Virus record (IMG/VR): IMGVR_UViG_3300035670_001222
Span: 1-24,114 of that record
DNA: 24,114 nt
Source: a virus
Direction: 5' to 3' (one strand)
The notes beneath the pieces were generated by a model that searched no databases, was not told where the DNA came from, and worked only from the letters and a program-made list of their open reading frames with translations. Of the stretch, positions 16,101-23,257 are shown piece by piece. Position numbers and translations under genes: made by a program. Position 1 is the first letter of the stretch; every line of letters begins with the position of its first letter.

Positions 16101-16774
16101 GTTGTTGTACAATCATATCCTCCATCTGTTCTAGCAGTCCATGAATAGTTTTTTATTTTACCATACATGGCATCATAGTTGCCTTGAGAATTTTCAATTT
16201 TAGCTCTTAATTCTTTAGTAATTTCAGAAATAGTCTTGGGTGTAGTAATATTTAAAATATCATAATACTCATCCATTTGTTTTAATTGACCATTTCCATT
16301 CTTATCTTCTACTAAATAGTTTGACCAACCCCACTCTATAAGAAGTGTGTATCCGGGTCTCATGTATAATACTTCTAGATCTTCTAATTGGTTAATATCC
16401 CAACATTTGAAGTTTACAACTACTTCTCGTAATGAACCATAAGCACCTTTATTTTTAACAGAAATATTATCAATACCAGGCATTGGTCTAAAACCTAATG
16501 GACCTTTTTTATAAGTACCATTATTATTCCCAAATCCTTTATTCATTTGGTATTGACCTGCACCTGTGTTTGATGAAACACCATTAAACAATACATTATT
16601 TTTGGCTAAGTCTGCAGAACCATTAACGTTTACACTAGAACTCATCCTTACCCAAGATGATCTTGAGTTTAAATGTTTAACAGCAGCATTTCTAATATCA
16701 CCAGAAATTAATTTTTGGCGAGTTTCGATTTGTTGTTGTATATATCCAGGAAATGATTCTTTAAATATAGACAT
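13175..16774 (-). CDS. Baseplate hub protein with C-terminal peptidoglycan hydrolase-like domain
   Basis: A very large (1199 aa) tail protein. The N-terminal region (1-150: GPLGFRPMPGI at 91-101, GSLREVVVNFKCWD, LEVLYMRPGYTLLIEWGW ending at 150) is a module I associate with baseplate hub proteins of Bacteroidetes myophages. The middle is long and beta-rich, with an Ala/Gln helical stretch near the ITKQDNIAQAAAT segment. The C-terminal 163 residues (1037-1199) look like a glucosaminidase or lysozyme-like domain: AISEQGAG with candidate catalytic Glu1071, then GFNNNFFGVQTDGSRW, and a Trp/Tyr-rich end. Such a domain would cut peptidoglycan as the tail tube passes, the role of gp5 lysozyme in T4. 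It lies after the LysM/gp53-like gene with a 7-nt gap. Confidence 0.75.
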   Translation of the reverse strand: MSIFKESFPGYIQQQIETRQKLISGDIRNAAVKHLNSRSSWVRMSSSVNVNGSADLAKNNVLFNGVSSNTGAGQYQMNKGFGNNNGTYKKGPLGFRPMPGIDNISVKNKGAYGSLREVVVNFKCWDINQLEDLEVLYMRPGYTLLIEWGWSNYLVEDKNGNGQLKQMDEYYDILNITTPKTISEITKELRAKIENSQGNYDAMYGKIKNYSWTARTDGGYDCTTTIISVGEVIESLKVNNTNMAFNSVAASVSGEVLGKPELLGNYDKQKIINSYDKNYLAGIISEFYAYASTRQPGGLAEGVSLQLVAAQYPNTPTLEFFAIDSPGGIPPPPQDSTDPLLTNNIQAYITLESLCHVLNYSILNTSNTPLIITTSSKDNNGDLKPTTCLWNPLQVSVEPSTCIISSPVWENGVNVTFTTSGSSQTLQDVINAEIGVVGFDPTRFPAEITKAKSVVVFALKEAMSTTTDEVNVIKTIKDFITYQGGDPTKPKRDLNAAELAYQELQRQYELVRGTGKTIIEQASLTGYSIKARSGVNNLGNGLTSADEKFIFWDFAGVSGIKGNGVVSKGLFDIVTGNLNGYTYYTLEKRNVGGSDWSIEPFKADSPNQLTFMQALEVFDDSITGDIIIEAFADVAGPKGVNPRKDASISTDITKQDNIAQAAATAAAAQQTITQNKSVIQYLSKLNKKFVDKNIADEKGVIGNIYINLNYLYKKITADLGNSDRQERNEINLYDFLKGTLKDCQAAIGNLNSFEIYVDDERASIIDVNFTGQLSTAQNSFQIEVQNKKSVVRNYTLQSQIFPEQSAMISIAAQANQDLLNTDSASLKAYSNGITDRALSIPDNSQKQFDKYIKDAAAAYESISKALSKIAEFFANTAVQGTVSEASSTSSNGDYKNALRDLIQFTRNYFKVPGNGFNVIIPTKLSLTFDGLGGMIIGNLFRISENALPKGYKGNGFGNQLGYIVTDISQDVKSGDWTTTIGAQTIILDNPEGGFDWDYDKLVIDLTPETSTNENANRVRGIVRNAYPEKPVVDFERTYILKTQLATYLKNKIKSGLNKNVAIAVLAKAISEQGAGDQLKGFNNNFFGVQTDGSRWNSQYDNDITGTVNVVDSGGRLRGFAVFATWEIGAEFAVSNIERRGVYVGGTTTFITKGTKVNTATDWVKVYYKEWVTGDASREPSQDIINSRLSMYNEAVKLIG

Positions 16775-16781
16775 AACATTT

Positions 16782-17081
16782 CTAGTTGTTTAATTCATTA
16801 AATGTACGTAAGACTTCGTTGACATTCAAAGGAATTCTTAATTGAGTTCCTGGTTGTGGAAACATAGAACCTTTAGTTATATTATTATTAGCCATAGATA
16901 TGATCCACCAATATTCTGGGTTCTGGTAATATGTGTATGCTAATAAGTCTAATCGATCCCCTGTTGTTGTAATAACAAAAATATCTTCACTGCTAATAGG
17001 AATATTAGGGTATAACTTATTTTTATAATAAGTCTTATTTGTAAATTTTTCTGTTAATATAGTATTTTGTTCGTATCTCAT
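16782..17081 (-). CDS. LysM-domain baseplate protein (T4 gp53-like)
   Basis: The 99-aa protein contains one LysM-like unit: GDRLDLLAYTYYQNPEYWWII at about 41-61, AN at about 64-65, and a closing PGTQLRIPLNV. T4 gp53, a baseplate wedge protein, and P2 gpX carry the same kind of domain and bind other baseplate parts rather than cell wall. The gene lies between the tail-tube-initiator-like gene and the hub gene, where such a joiner is expected. It starts at the ATG at 17079-17081 with a 9-nt gap upstream. It is about half the length of T4 gp53. Confidence 0.75.
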   Translation of the reverse strand: MRYEQNTILTEKFTNKTYYKNKLYPNIPISSEDIFVITTTGDRLDLLAYTYYQNPEYWWIISMANNNITKGSMFPQPGTQLRIPLNVNEVLRTFNELNN

Positions 17082-17090
17082 ATAGATCTA

Positions 17091-19100
17091 TTATACTAGG
17101 ATTGTAGGGGTAAGTCTTGTAGGATCTAACGCCTTTAATGCTGAAATATCTTCTTGTCTTTTTGATAAAGGTGCTGTAGGTATAGTTGTTGGAAGTACTC
17201 TTTCAACATCACTACCAACGTAATTAGACCCATAATCAGCAAATCTAACACCATTTCCTCCTTCAATTGTAGCACCTTTAACCCAAGGATTAGTATCACC
17301 TTGTAACATAACAGGTGAATTTACTCCTTTTTCAGGAATCATATTATCTCCATTGTTTTGTAAACCAATAGGAATAAATGTTAAATCAACATCAATAATA
17401 TGAGGTAACTCATATAATTTTCTTTCAGCTGCAGTTCCTCCTTCTGGTTCATCTATTGCTATTTCCCAAGGAGTATCATTAGATATTTTAAATGAAAGAT
17501 TTGTTATAATTCCTATTTGTCTATAGAAATAATTACCTATAGTCATTTTAAAGAAATTACCTTTCATGTAACCATCAGTATAATCTGGCATCATGGATGA
17601 TGCTAAATAATTTAATTTTTGGTACATTGGTTGCATTTCCATCTCTGATAATGCTGCTACTTTAAATCCTATACTTACACTACGCCCAAATCCAGAATAT
17701 GTGTATAAATTTTCTCCTCTACCTACGTATTTAAAGTTATTCCAATCTGCTGTTATACTATCATTAAAACTAGTTAAATATGATCTAAATACCATAAACG
17801 TACTAGCTTCAGTTTTATTATCAATTGATTCAATTCTAAATTTAATTAAATCACGTATATTATAATGTTTACCACCAATCTTAACTAATGAATTATTTGC
17901 TGATGTTGAACCAGTAAACAATGGAGTTAAATTGATTGCATCTTTTCTTCCACTTCCTATTCTTATTTCTCTAGAAGCATTGGCTATTTTATTGTCATTT
18001 GCTTTGATAGTAACTGTATCTCCTAAATAATTTGTATATTTTAATTCACTGATATTAGAATTATAAACAGGAACATCAGTTGCTCTAAAACTAGTAGATG
18101 AAGCATTAAATAAATTAAATGGTACTTTTGGATTACGTATTCCCGCTACAAATTTATCTCCATATTTTCTTCCATTAAAAACAATTTGATCTTTTTCTCC
18201 ATCAGCTAATTGTCCACCAATAGAATTTTTTCTAGCTTCACTTTCTGTATTTAATGACCAAGAATTGTTGTATGAAGCAAATGTTGAGTTAACAGAGTCA
18301 TTTATAGTATAAATTCCTGGTCTAATTTCACCCCTTGTAATATTTGTTATCCCTAAACCACCTAATGATTCAGGACCTCCTTGATAGCTATATAACACAC
18401 TATTTCCAATACCAGGCAATGGTATTGCTCTTTTAAGAATTGGAAAACTACTTAATAGATTTTGAAATTTATTTAAAATTTTATTGGCAGCTTTAGGTGT
18501 TCTTTCATATAATTTAAGTACACTACTGTTTGTATCTTTAAATGTGCTTCCAGTATTATTAAAGAAATTTTCATATTTAGTAGTACCAATTAGTGGAAAT
18601 AAACCTGCTCTATCTGTATGTAAACCAACTCCTTGTAAAGCTACTTGTGTTAATGTATTTGTTGGAGAATATAGTTGGCCTGGGTATGGTGCTAATTTAT
18701 TAGCTACATTTACTATTGCTTTACCTATTTTTCCAAAGAATGATGTTGAACCTGCAAATGGATTACTTACTAATGTTGAGTTACCTCCATTAGGAATAGA
18801 ATTCATTTTTTGTAATGATATTTGCTTAACAGTAAATGCAGGGCCCGTTCTTAAATCTAATAAAAAATTACCAATACGAGAAGCATCTACAATCCCACTT
18901 GCTGGTTTTGAGTTTTTAATATCAATTTTATTTCCTAAAATGTTAATTTGTTTAGGAATTATATTCAAAATGGTATCCACTAACGGAACACGACCTGTGT
19001 CTATGTTACCTGTTACAATATCAGTAGTAATATATGGTTTATTATCACCATATGAAATACTGCGCAATTTAGTATCATTCAATTTACGAATTAGTGGCAT
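17091..19100 (-). CDS. Tail tube initiator / baseplate protein (gp48/gp54-like position)
   Basis: This 669-aa structural protein has a Gly/Asn/Ser-rich N-terminal two thirds without a clear domain. A conserved-looking block spans residues 435-581 (FMVFRSYLTSFNDS, WNNFKYVGRGENLYTYSGF, FKVAALSEMEMQPMYQKLNYLASSMMPDY in pieces, then MTIGNYFY and LPHIIDVDLTFIPI). That block has the alternating pattern of tail-tube-like folds, in which a DUF-like initiator caps the tube. In T4 the genes after the tape measure are 48 and 54, the tube-baseplate connectors, which matches this position. The assignment rests on position and pattern, not on a sure sequence match. A 17-nt gap separates it from the 100-aa gene upstream. 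Confidence 0.6.
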   Translation of the reverse strand: MPLIRKLNDTKLRSISYGDNKPYITTDIVTGNIDTGRVPLVDTILNIIPKQINILGNKIDIKNSKPASGIVDASRIGNFLLDLRTGPAFTVKQISLQKMNSIPNGGNSTLVSNPFAGSTSFFGKIGKAIVNVANKLAPYPGQLYSPTNTLTQVALQGVGLHTDRAGLFPLIGTTKYENFFNNTGSTFKDTNSSVLKLYERTPKAANKILNKFQNLLSSFPILKRAIPLPGIGNSVLYSYQGGPESLGGLGITNITRGEIRPGIYTINDSVNSTFASYNNSWSLNTESEARKNSIGGQLADGEKDQIVFNGRKYGDKFVAGIRNPKVPFNLFNASSTSFRATDVPVYNSNISELKYTNYLGDTVTIKANDNKIANASREIRIGSGRKDAINLTPLFTGSTSANNSLVKIGGKHYNIRDLIKFRIESIDNKTEASTFMVFRSYLTSFNDSITADWNNFKYVGRGENLYTYSGFGRSVSIGFKVAALSEMEMQPMYQKLNYLASSMMPDYTDGYMKGNFFKMTIGNYFYRQIGIITNLSFKISNDTPWEIAIDEPEGGTAAERKLYELPHIIDVDLTFIPIGLQNNGDNMIPEKGVNSPVMLQGDTNPWVKGATIEGGNGVRFADYGSNYVGSDVERVLPTTIPTAPLSKRQEDISALKALDPTRLTPTILV

Positions 19101-19117
19101 CCTTTAGTTTTAATTTA

Positions 19118-19420
19118 TTAGTAACGACCTTCTGTTGGACCTAAGTCTTTATATTTTTTACCTGTTGCTGATTTGTATTGAACAGCTTGGGTATTTTTAG
19201 GGGCCATACTATCTAATTCGTCTAATGTAGATTCAGCTCTAACTGCTGCAGAGCCATTAAAGTCTACTAATTTAATTTTAGGATCAGTATAGATTGAATA
19301 TGTGTTATGTAGTTTATTTGCAGTTGCATCTGGTGCTACATATCCAAATTCGCGTTTACTAAGTTTTTTAGTTCCGTCTAAGCTAAAGTTGCTTTTTGTG
19401 TGTTGATCAATAATTGCCAT
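19118..19420 (-). CDS. Hypothetical 100-aa protein after the tape measure
   Basis: No family is recognised. The protein opens MAIIDQHTKSNFSLDGTK and has KREFGYVAPDATANKLHNTYSIY in its middle, with a polar C-terminus (KKYKDLGPTEGRY). No membrane segment is seen. It has its own ATATTTAT box 26 nt before the ATG, like the other tail genes. Its place between tape measure and tube initiator suggests a small virion or assembly protein. Confidence 0.6.
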   Translation of the reverse strand: MAIIDQHTKSNFSLDGTKKLSKREFGYVAPDATANKLHNTYSIYTDPKIKLVDFNGSAAVRAESTLDELDSMAPKNTQAVQYKSATGKKYKDLGPTEGRY

Positions 19421-19442
19421 GGTTTGTGATTTATTTTATACT

Positions 19443-19456
19443 ACGTATAAATATTT
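19443..19456 (-). promoter_or_regulatory. ATATTTAT box upstream of the 100-aa gene
   Basis: Minus strand AAATATTTATACG, with the shared core at 19454-19447. The gap from core to ATG is 26 nt. It lies only a few bases after the tape measure stop codon (19459-19461); no hairpin terminator is visible at this junction, unlike at the three upstream ones. Confidence 0.45.
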
Positions 19457-19458
19457 GA

Positions 19459-21558
19459 TTATGCTAACTTATATGAACCTTGTACTAATGTTGAACCTAC
19501 TGCTCTACCATCCATATTAACTATGCCAGGTTTATTATTGTTTTCCTTAGTTATACTAATTAAGTTTTGCATTAAGCCTTCTAATCGTGAACTTCCTTCA
19601 CCAGATGGTGGTTTTACATTAGTTCCAACAAGTATATTATCATCAGGTCTTGTTTTAAAAGATCCAGCAGAACTCATAATAAGAGAACCATCAGATCCAA
19701 TAAATCCATCGCTCATTGGTTTTGCAGCTTCTGCTTTAGCAGTAGAAAAAGCACCCATACCTGCCGCAATTGCGGCTAATATTACAGGAATTGCTATACC
19801 TAAAGTCATTGCTGATTGAGCACTAATAGCTCCTGCTGCTACTATACCCATTTGTACAGCCATTGCTCCTAAACTTGCTATAGTTTTGACTAAAGAAATC
19901 CCAGCTAAAGCTCCTATAACACCATATAATACAGTAGCATTACTGGCTATTGATGCAAACCCATCTATTAATCTTCCTAAAGGACCTGCTACTAAATTTC
20001 CAATTAAATCTTGAAGTTTAGTTACAGCAGCATTAAATTTATCTTGTGCTGATAATTGTTCTAATCTATTAGCTACTTCCTCTCCACCAATTGCTAAAAC
20101 TTCTGATCTAGATTTACCTAACATCTGTTGTTTTAATAATTGGTCTGATAAAGAATCTGCTGATAATCCTAAAGATTCAGCTAAGGCCTTTTGTTGAATT
20201 ACGTTTAATTTAGAAAATTCATTAAAATCCATTGCTTGAGCTGATAATTCTTTGGCAACAGTTGCTTGGTCACCTTTTAAGGCAGCCATTCTAGCATTTT
20301 CTAAATTTAATTCTTTACCTGTTAATAATTCAGATTTTAATTCATTATCAATTGATGATTCAAAATTAAGAAGAGATTCTGCTTGAGCTTTAGTTTGTTC
20401 TAAAGTAGTACCTAATAATTTTGTTTGGGTTACTGCTTCAGCTATTGCTCGAGGATTGCCTTTAAAATTAGCTAATAATTGGCCTGATACTTTACCAACA
20501 TCATTTAATACTTCTCTATTATCTAATTGAATACCGTTTTGTGCCTGTAATGCTTGAGCGGTACCTAAAGCTTCTATTGTTATTGATTTAGAACTTTTAC
20601 CAGTTGCCAAACTTAATTGAGATAATTTAGCAGCAGATTCAGCATTTATACCCATTTTTTGGGTTAATACTGTGAAGTTTTGTAATAAATCTTTAGATCT
20701 AGGAACATTAAACCCTAACTGCTTAGATAACTGACTAAATGATTCAAGTAATTTATCTGTTGTTACCGCAGCATCTCCTATTTCTCTACTAAATTGAGTA
20801 AATTCACCTCTAACATCATTGGCTTCTCCTTTAGTTAAAGTTAAAGACTTTGCAAGTTCAGTTACTTGTTTATCTGCTTTAAACCCTTGGGTCATGAAGA
20901 AAGTAAATACTGTTAACGGATCTAAAAGATTTGTTGTAATACTTTTTCCTAAAGAAGATAAACCAGCTCCTAATGTTGTAAATCTATTAGCTCCTTTTTT
21001 AGCAGCTGCTTCTTGGATATCTCCTAAAACTTTTTCACTATTTATTAATCCACCTAGTACTGGTATTTTATTTAGTCCTTTAACTGCATTTCCTAGAAGC
21101 CCAATATTGTGTTCAATTTTTAAAGCTGTCTTTTCTTGTTCTTTAAGTTCACGTGTTCCTTCAGTAATTGCTTCATTTATTTGATCCTGTAATTTTCTAG
21201 ATTCATCTTCTGTTATATATTCATTTTTTCTAGCTGTAATTACTTGATTTATAGATCTAATTTTCTTTTCTTCTAATTCTCGAAGTTGATTTGATAATTC
21301 TTTAGAAGAAAGTTGACCTTTATTTAATTTTAACTGGTTGTCAATTAATTTATCTCCACTTTTTCCTAAAGAAGTCATTAATGAACCAACACCTGATCTT
21401 AGACTTCTAACATATTGTTTAGTATATTCATCAGCGTCTATTAAATTTTCATTAAGATTTTGTTTAATAGAAGCACCTAAACTTATAAAGGCATCCTTTA
21501 AAATTTCAGCGGTTTCCGCAGTTTCTCTTAATATTTGATCGGGTGTTTTATCAGCCAT
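19459..21558 (-). CDS. Tail tape measure protein
   Basis: This protein of 699 aa sets tail length. The N-terminal half is helical and charged with coiled-coil character (e.g. SNQLRELEEKKIRSI, KEQEKTALKIEHNI). A long hydrophobic zone at 543-604 (VLYGVIGALAGISLV to GIAIPVILAAIAAG) holds two or three membrane-type helices, as in many tape measures that insert into the host membrane. The end has the tape-measure C-terminal pattern GFIGSDGSLIMSS...DDNILVGTNV. It lies after the gp26/gp51-like pair, the usual place. By the rule of about 0.15 nm per residue the tail would be roughly 100 nm. It has its own ATATTTAT box and a terminator upstream. Confidence 0.9.
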   Translation of the reverse strand: MADKTPDQILRETAETAEILKDAFISLGASIKQNLNENLIDADEYTKQYVRSLRSGVGSLMTSLGKSGDKLIDNQLKLNKGQLSSKELSNQLRELEEKKIRSINQVITARKNEYITEDESRKLQDQINEAITEGTRELKEQEKTALKIEHNIGLLGNAVKGLNKIPVLGGLINSEKVLGDIQEAAAKKGANRFTTLGAGLSSLGKSITTNLLDPLTVFTFFMTQGFKADKQVTELAKSLTLTKGEANDVRGEFTQFSREIGDAAVTTDKLLESFSQLSKQLGFNVPRSKDLLQNFTVLTQKMGINAESAAKLSQLSLATGKSSKSITIEALGTAQALQAQNGIQLDNREVLNDVGKVSGQLLANFKGNPRAIAEAVTQTKLLGTTLEQTKAQAESLLNFESSIDNELKSELLTGKELNLENARMAALKGDQATVAKELSAQAMDFNEFSKLNVIQQKALAESLGLSADSLSDQLLKQQMLGKSRSEVLAIGGEEVANRLEQLSAQDKFNAAVTKLQDLIGNLVAGPLGRLIDGFASIASNATVLYGVIGALAGISLVKTIASLGAMAVQMGIVAAGAISAQSAMTLGIAIPVILAAIAAGMGAFSTAKAEAAKPMSDGFIGSDGSLIMSSAGSFKTRPDDNILVGTNVKPPSGEGSSRLEGLMQNLISITKENNNKPGIVNMDGRAVGSTLVQGSYKLA

Positions 21559-21576
21559 GTTTTATTATTATTACGT

Positions 21577-21587
21577 CGTATAAATAT
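21577..21587 (-). promoter_or_regulatory. ATATTTAT box upstream of the tape measure
   Basis: Minus strand ATATTTATACG; the core lies 21 nt before the ATG. The terminator hairpin of the preceding gene (21591-21613) ends only 3 nt upstream of the box, leaving no room for a separate -35 element. Confidence 0.5.
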
Positions 21588-21590
21588 AAG

Positions 21591-21613
21591 AAGCGCCTAT
21601 TTTTTAGGCGCCT
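21591..21613 (-). terminator. Hairpin terminator after the gp51-like frame
   Basis: AGGCGCCTA (21613-21605) pairs with TAGGCGCTT (21599-21591): a 9-bp GC-rich stem with one G-U pair and an A5 loop in RNA. The stop codon of the gp51-like frame lies at 21604-21606. A short U/A tract (CTTATATTTATA) follows, which also forms the next ATATTTAT box. Confidence 0.7.
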
Positions 21614-21939
21614 CTCTTAGATGTAAAATCGGGTGGGGTTATAACGTTAGAAGTGGTGGATTTACCTCCTCTCGCGTTTTCTGCGGCTTGTTGTGCGTCT
21701 TCTGTTGCTTTGTTTTCTTCATCATAGTATTTCTTTAATTCATGGAATGTGTATCGTCTTAACCAATTGGGCATTGTATAAACAGTGTACCAATCATATC
21801 CACCTTTGCCATGAAATACTACTTCATGTATTTGTTTAAATATGGAGAGCCTATGCTCCGAGGTCAGGCCAAAAAAAGTCAAGACCAATTGTAAAAGGTA
21901 TGCCCTCCTCAACACCCTCTGGATAGAATTTAAGTTCAA
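21604..21939 (-). CDS. gp51-like tail assembly protein, probably made by +1 frameshift from the gp26-like gene
   Basis: The frame has no usable ATG: the open frame begins at a TTG inside the gp26-like gene, and its first ATG comes only at the MPNWL segment, after conserved-looking residues. The characteristic part is SEHRLSIFKQIHEVVFHGKGGYDW followed by TVYTMPNWLRRYTFHELKKYY (shown in two pieces) and an Ala/Glu/Gln-rich tail. In T4, genes 26 and 51 are adjacent and lie just before 27, 28 and the tape measure gene 29. The frame is +1 relative to the gp26-like gene and becomes continuous with it at the T7 run 21877-21871. It is probably the C-terminal extension of a tail assembly chaperone. A TTG or other non-ATG start remains possible. 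Real start therefore uncertain. Confidence 0.65.
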   Translation of the reverse strand: MNLNSIQRVLRRAYLLQLVLTFFGLTSEHRLSIFKQIHEVVFHGKGGYDWYTVYTMPNWLRRYTFHELKKYYDEENKATEDAQQAAENARGGKSTTSNVITPPDFTSKRGA

Positions 21940-22606
21940 TACCTGGTTGTACTTGAGAATAATATTCTCTTAATGCTCTAGCATCTTTTGCTAATAAAAA
22001 CCCACCATCAACAAATTGTCTAATTTCAGCTACGTCACGTTTACCATTAATTGATGTAATAATATATTTTAATCGTGTTGTTGCTTCGTATGAACCTTGT
22101 GGATTTACTTTTAATAAACCTCTAATTTCAGCTTCAATTTTTTTCTCATCACCATGGGTTAATAATCTGAAAGTAATAGTATTATCAGTATGAGGTAGTT
22201 TATATGTAAATTCATTTATCCCTTTATTCAATAAAGTTTCATCAATTTCTTTTTCTTTCAAATTAGCTAAATCTACAACCTCGTTACGTGGGGTTCTTGA
22301 TTTAGGATCTAGAAAAGATACTGGGTAATCTTTACCATAACCCAAAATACGAGCAGCAATTAATATTGCATCTTTATCTGCTACTAATAATTCATCAAAG
22401 TTAATAGGAGTTACTATTAATGATTGTAACAATCTATCAATTACTGTTCCGTTTTTGATATAGTTTTGGTTTGTTAATATGTCTTCTTCTTTAGCTGACA
22501 TATATTTCATTTCAATTTCACCTTTAGATAGTGGTGATTCTGTTGGGTATAGTAGGCCTTTTGAAGGCAACGAAACCATTTCTGTAGGTAGCTTTAATTC
22601 GCTCAT
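21851..22606 (-). CDS. T4 gp26-like baseplate hub / tail assembly protein
   Basis: The N-terminus SLPSKGLLYP, then GEIEMKYMSAKEEDILTNQNYIKNG (in two parts), DELLVADKDAILIAARILGYG and VVDLANL match the T4_baseplate (gp26) family pattern: a beta entry, a helical part and a central strand pair. The usual zinc cysteines between GYG and the VDL motif are absent (VSFLDPKSRTPRNE). Length 251 aa against 208 in T4. It lies between the tail tube and tape measure, where phages keep tail assembly chaperones. The last 29 codons overlap a second frame (gp51-like). ATG at 22604-22606, with an ATATTTAT box 24 nt upstream and a strong terminator before that. Confidence 0.8.
   Translation of the reverse strand: MSELKLPTEMVSLPSKGLLYPTESPLSKGEIEMKYMSAKEEDILTNQNYIKNGTVIDRLLQSLIVTPINFDELLVADKDAILIAARILGYGKDYPVSFLDPKSRTPRNEVVDLANLKEKEIDETLLNKGINEFTYKLPHTDNTITFRLLTHGDEKKIEAEIRGLLKVNPQGSYEATTRLKYIITSINGKRDVAEIRQFVDGGFLLAKDARALREYYSQVQPGIELKFYPEGVEEGIPFTIGLDFFWPDLGA
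21871..21877 (-). other. T7 slippery run, candidate +1 frameshift site
   Basis: In the gp26-like frame the codons are GAC TTT TTT TGG, 18 nt before the TAG stop. A slip of +1 by the Phe tRNA from TTT to TTT keeps perfect pairing and enters the gp51-like frame (GGC CTG ACC). A -2 slip would enter the same frame. No stop codon interrupts either path. Confidence 0.5.
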
Positions 22607-22625
22607 ATAACATTTTTATTTTGTG

Positions 22626-22640
22626 CGTATATAAATATAT
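22626..22640 (-). promoter_or_regulatory. ATATTTAT box upstream of the gp26-like gene
   Basis: Minus strand ATATATTTATATACG, core 22638-22631, 24 nt before the ATG. The U-tract of the preceding terminator (22651-22642) runs directly into the box. Confidence 0.5.
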
Positions 22641-22641
22641 A

Positions 22642-22670
22642 GAAAAAGAAAGCGTCTGTAAAACAGACGC
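22642..22670 (-). terminator. Rho-independent terminator after the tail tube gene
   Basis: GCGTCTGT (22670-22663 in minus reading) and ACAGACGC (22659-22652) form a perfect 8-bp stem with a 3-nt loop. The RNA continues with UUUCUUUUU. A-rich sequence on the other side (22675-22682) means the hairpin could also stop plus-strand transcription. Confidence 0.9.
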
Positions 22671-22698
22671 CTCTAAAAAAAAGAAATATGAAGGGGAA

Positions 22699-23187
22699 TT
22701 AAAAATTCAATACGCAGTAATCCATAGCAATTGTTAAAGAGATGTTTAATGGTGCTTCTGAGCTCCAATCCATGTCTCCAAAATTTGCTGATTTTGCATA
22801 AGCTCCTTTGATTTTCCATTCGCTTACTACATCACCTACTGGGCCTAATACTGATAATGTTAAGTCTTTTTTATAAAAATCAGAATAACCATCACGGCCT
22901 GTTACTGATTCATGTGCTAAACGTGCCCATTCCATTACTGCTTGTGCACCACTTGGAGTAATTGGATCATATAATTCTAAAGTCATATCATTCCACTTAA
23001 CTTTACCTTTTACTTTACGGTAAATATTAATATGGTCTAATACTATTTCTCCAGCATCAAATGATGGTGAAGATGCTTTCTTAATCAAATATGCTGGGAT
23101 GCCGTTAATTTCACAGATAAATCTATTTTGAACTTTTGGTTCAAAGGCTGTGAAAAATATTTCGTTGGCGTCTAAAATTCTTGGCAT
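22699..23187 (-). CDS. Tail tube protein (T4 gp19-like)
   Basis: The tube protein (162 aa, T4 gp19 is 163 aa) stacks into the inner tube within the sheath. Family features are present: VQNRFICEINGIPAYLIK near the start, EIVLDHINIYRKVKGKVKW, MTLELYDPITPSG, then AVMEWARLAHE and the last strand LNISLTIAMDYCVLNF. Its place right after the sheath is the standard sheath-tube order. The ATG at 23185-23187 has an A-rich leader. An ATATTTAT box lies 26 nt upstream, and a terminator follows the gene. Confidence 0.92.
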   Translation of the reverse strand: MPRILDANEIFFTAFEPKVQNRFICEINGIPAYLIKKASSPSFDAGEIVLDHINIYRKVKGKVKWNDMTLELYDPITPSGAQAVMEWARLAHESVTGRDGYSDFYKKDLTLSVLGPVGDVVSEWKIKGAYAKSANFGDMDWSSEAPLNISLTIAMDYCVLNF

Positions 23188-23210
23188 GTTATTATTATGT
23201 TTTCTGTCTA

Positions 23211-23224
23211 TTAATAAATATTAA
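23211..23224 (-). promoter_or_regulatory. ATATTTAT box upstream of the tail tube gene
   Basis: Minus strand TTAATATTTATTAA, core 23221-23214, 26 nt before the ATG. It is directly below the sheath terminator stem (23226-23253), with only 1 nt between. Confidence 0.5.
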
Positions 23225-23225
23225 T

Positions 23226-23253
23226 AAGTAGGACTCCTTGCGAAGTCCCACTT
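23226..23253 (-). terminator. Hairpin terminator after the tail sheath gene
   Basis: AAGTGGGACT (23253-23244) pairs with AGTCCTACTT (23235-23226): a 10-bp stem with one G-U pair and an 8-nt loop, 4 nt after the sheath stop. What follows is A/U-rich (ATTAATATTTATT) rather than a pure U-run. Confidence 0.7.
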
Positions 23254-23257
23254 AATG

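Noticed and set aside
18484-19107. 207-codon open frame on the plus strand
   Set aside because: It is fully antisense to the tail initiator-like gene and has a hydrophobic, low-complexity composition with no recognisable domain. It looks like a mirror of A/T-rich minus-strand codons.
20819-21184. Plus-strand open frame of 121 codons
   Set aside because: Antisense to the tape measure gene. No domain and no leader signal.
21892-21897. AGGAGG within the gp26-like gene as a ribosome binding site for the gp51-like frame
   Set aside because: No ATG lies at a proper distance (only a distant TTG), and other genes here do not use Shine-Dalgarno sequences.
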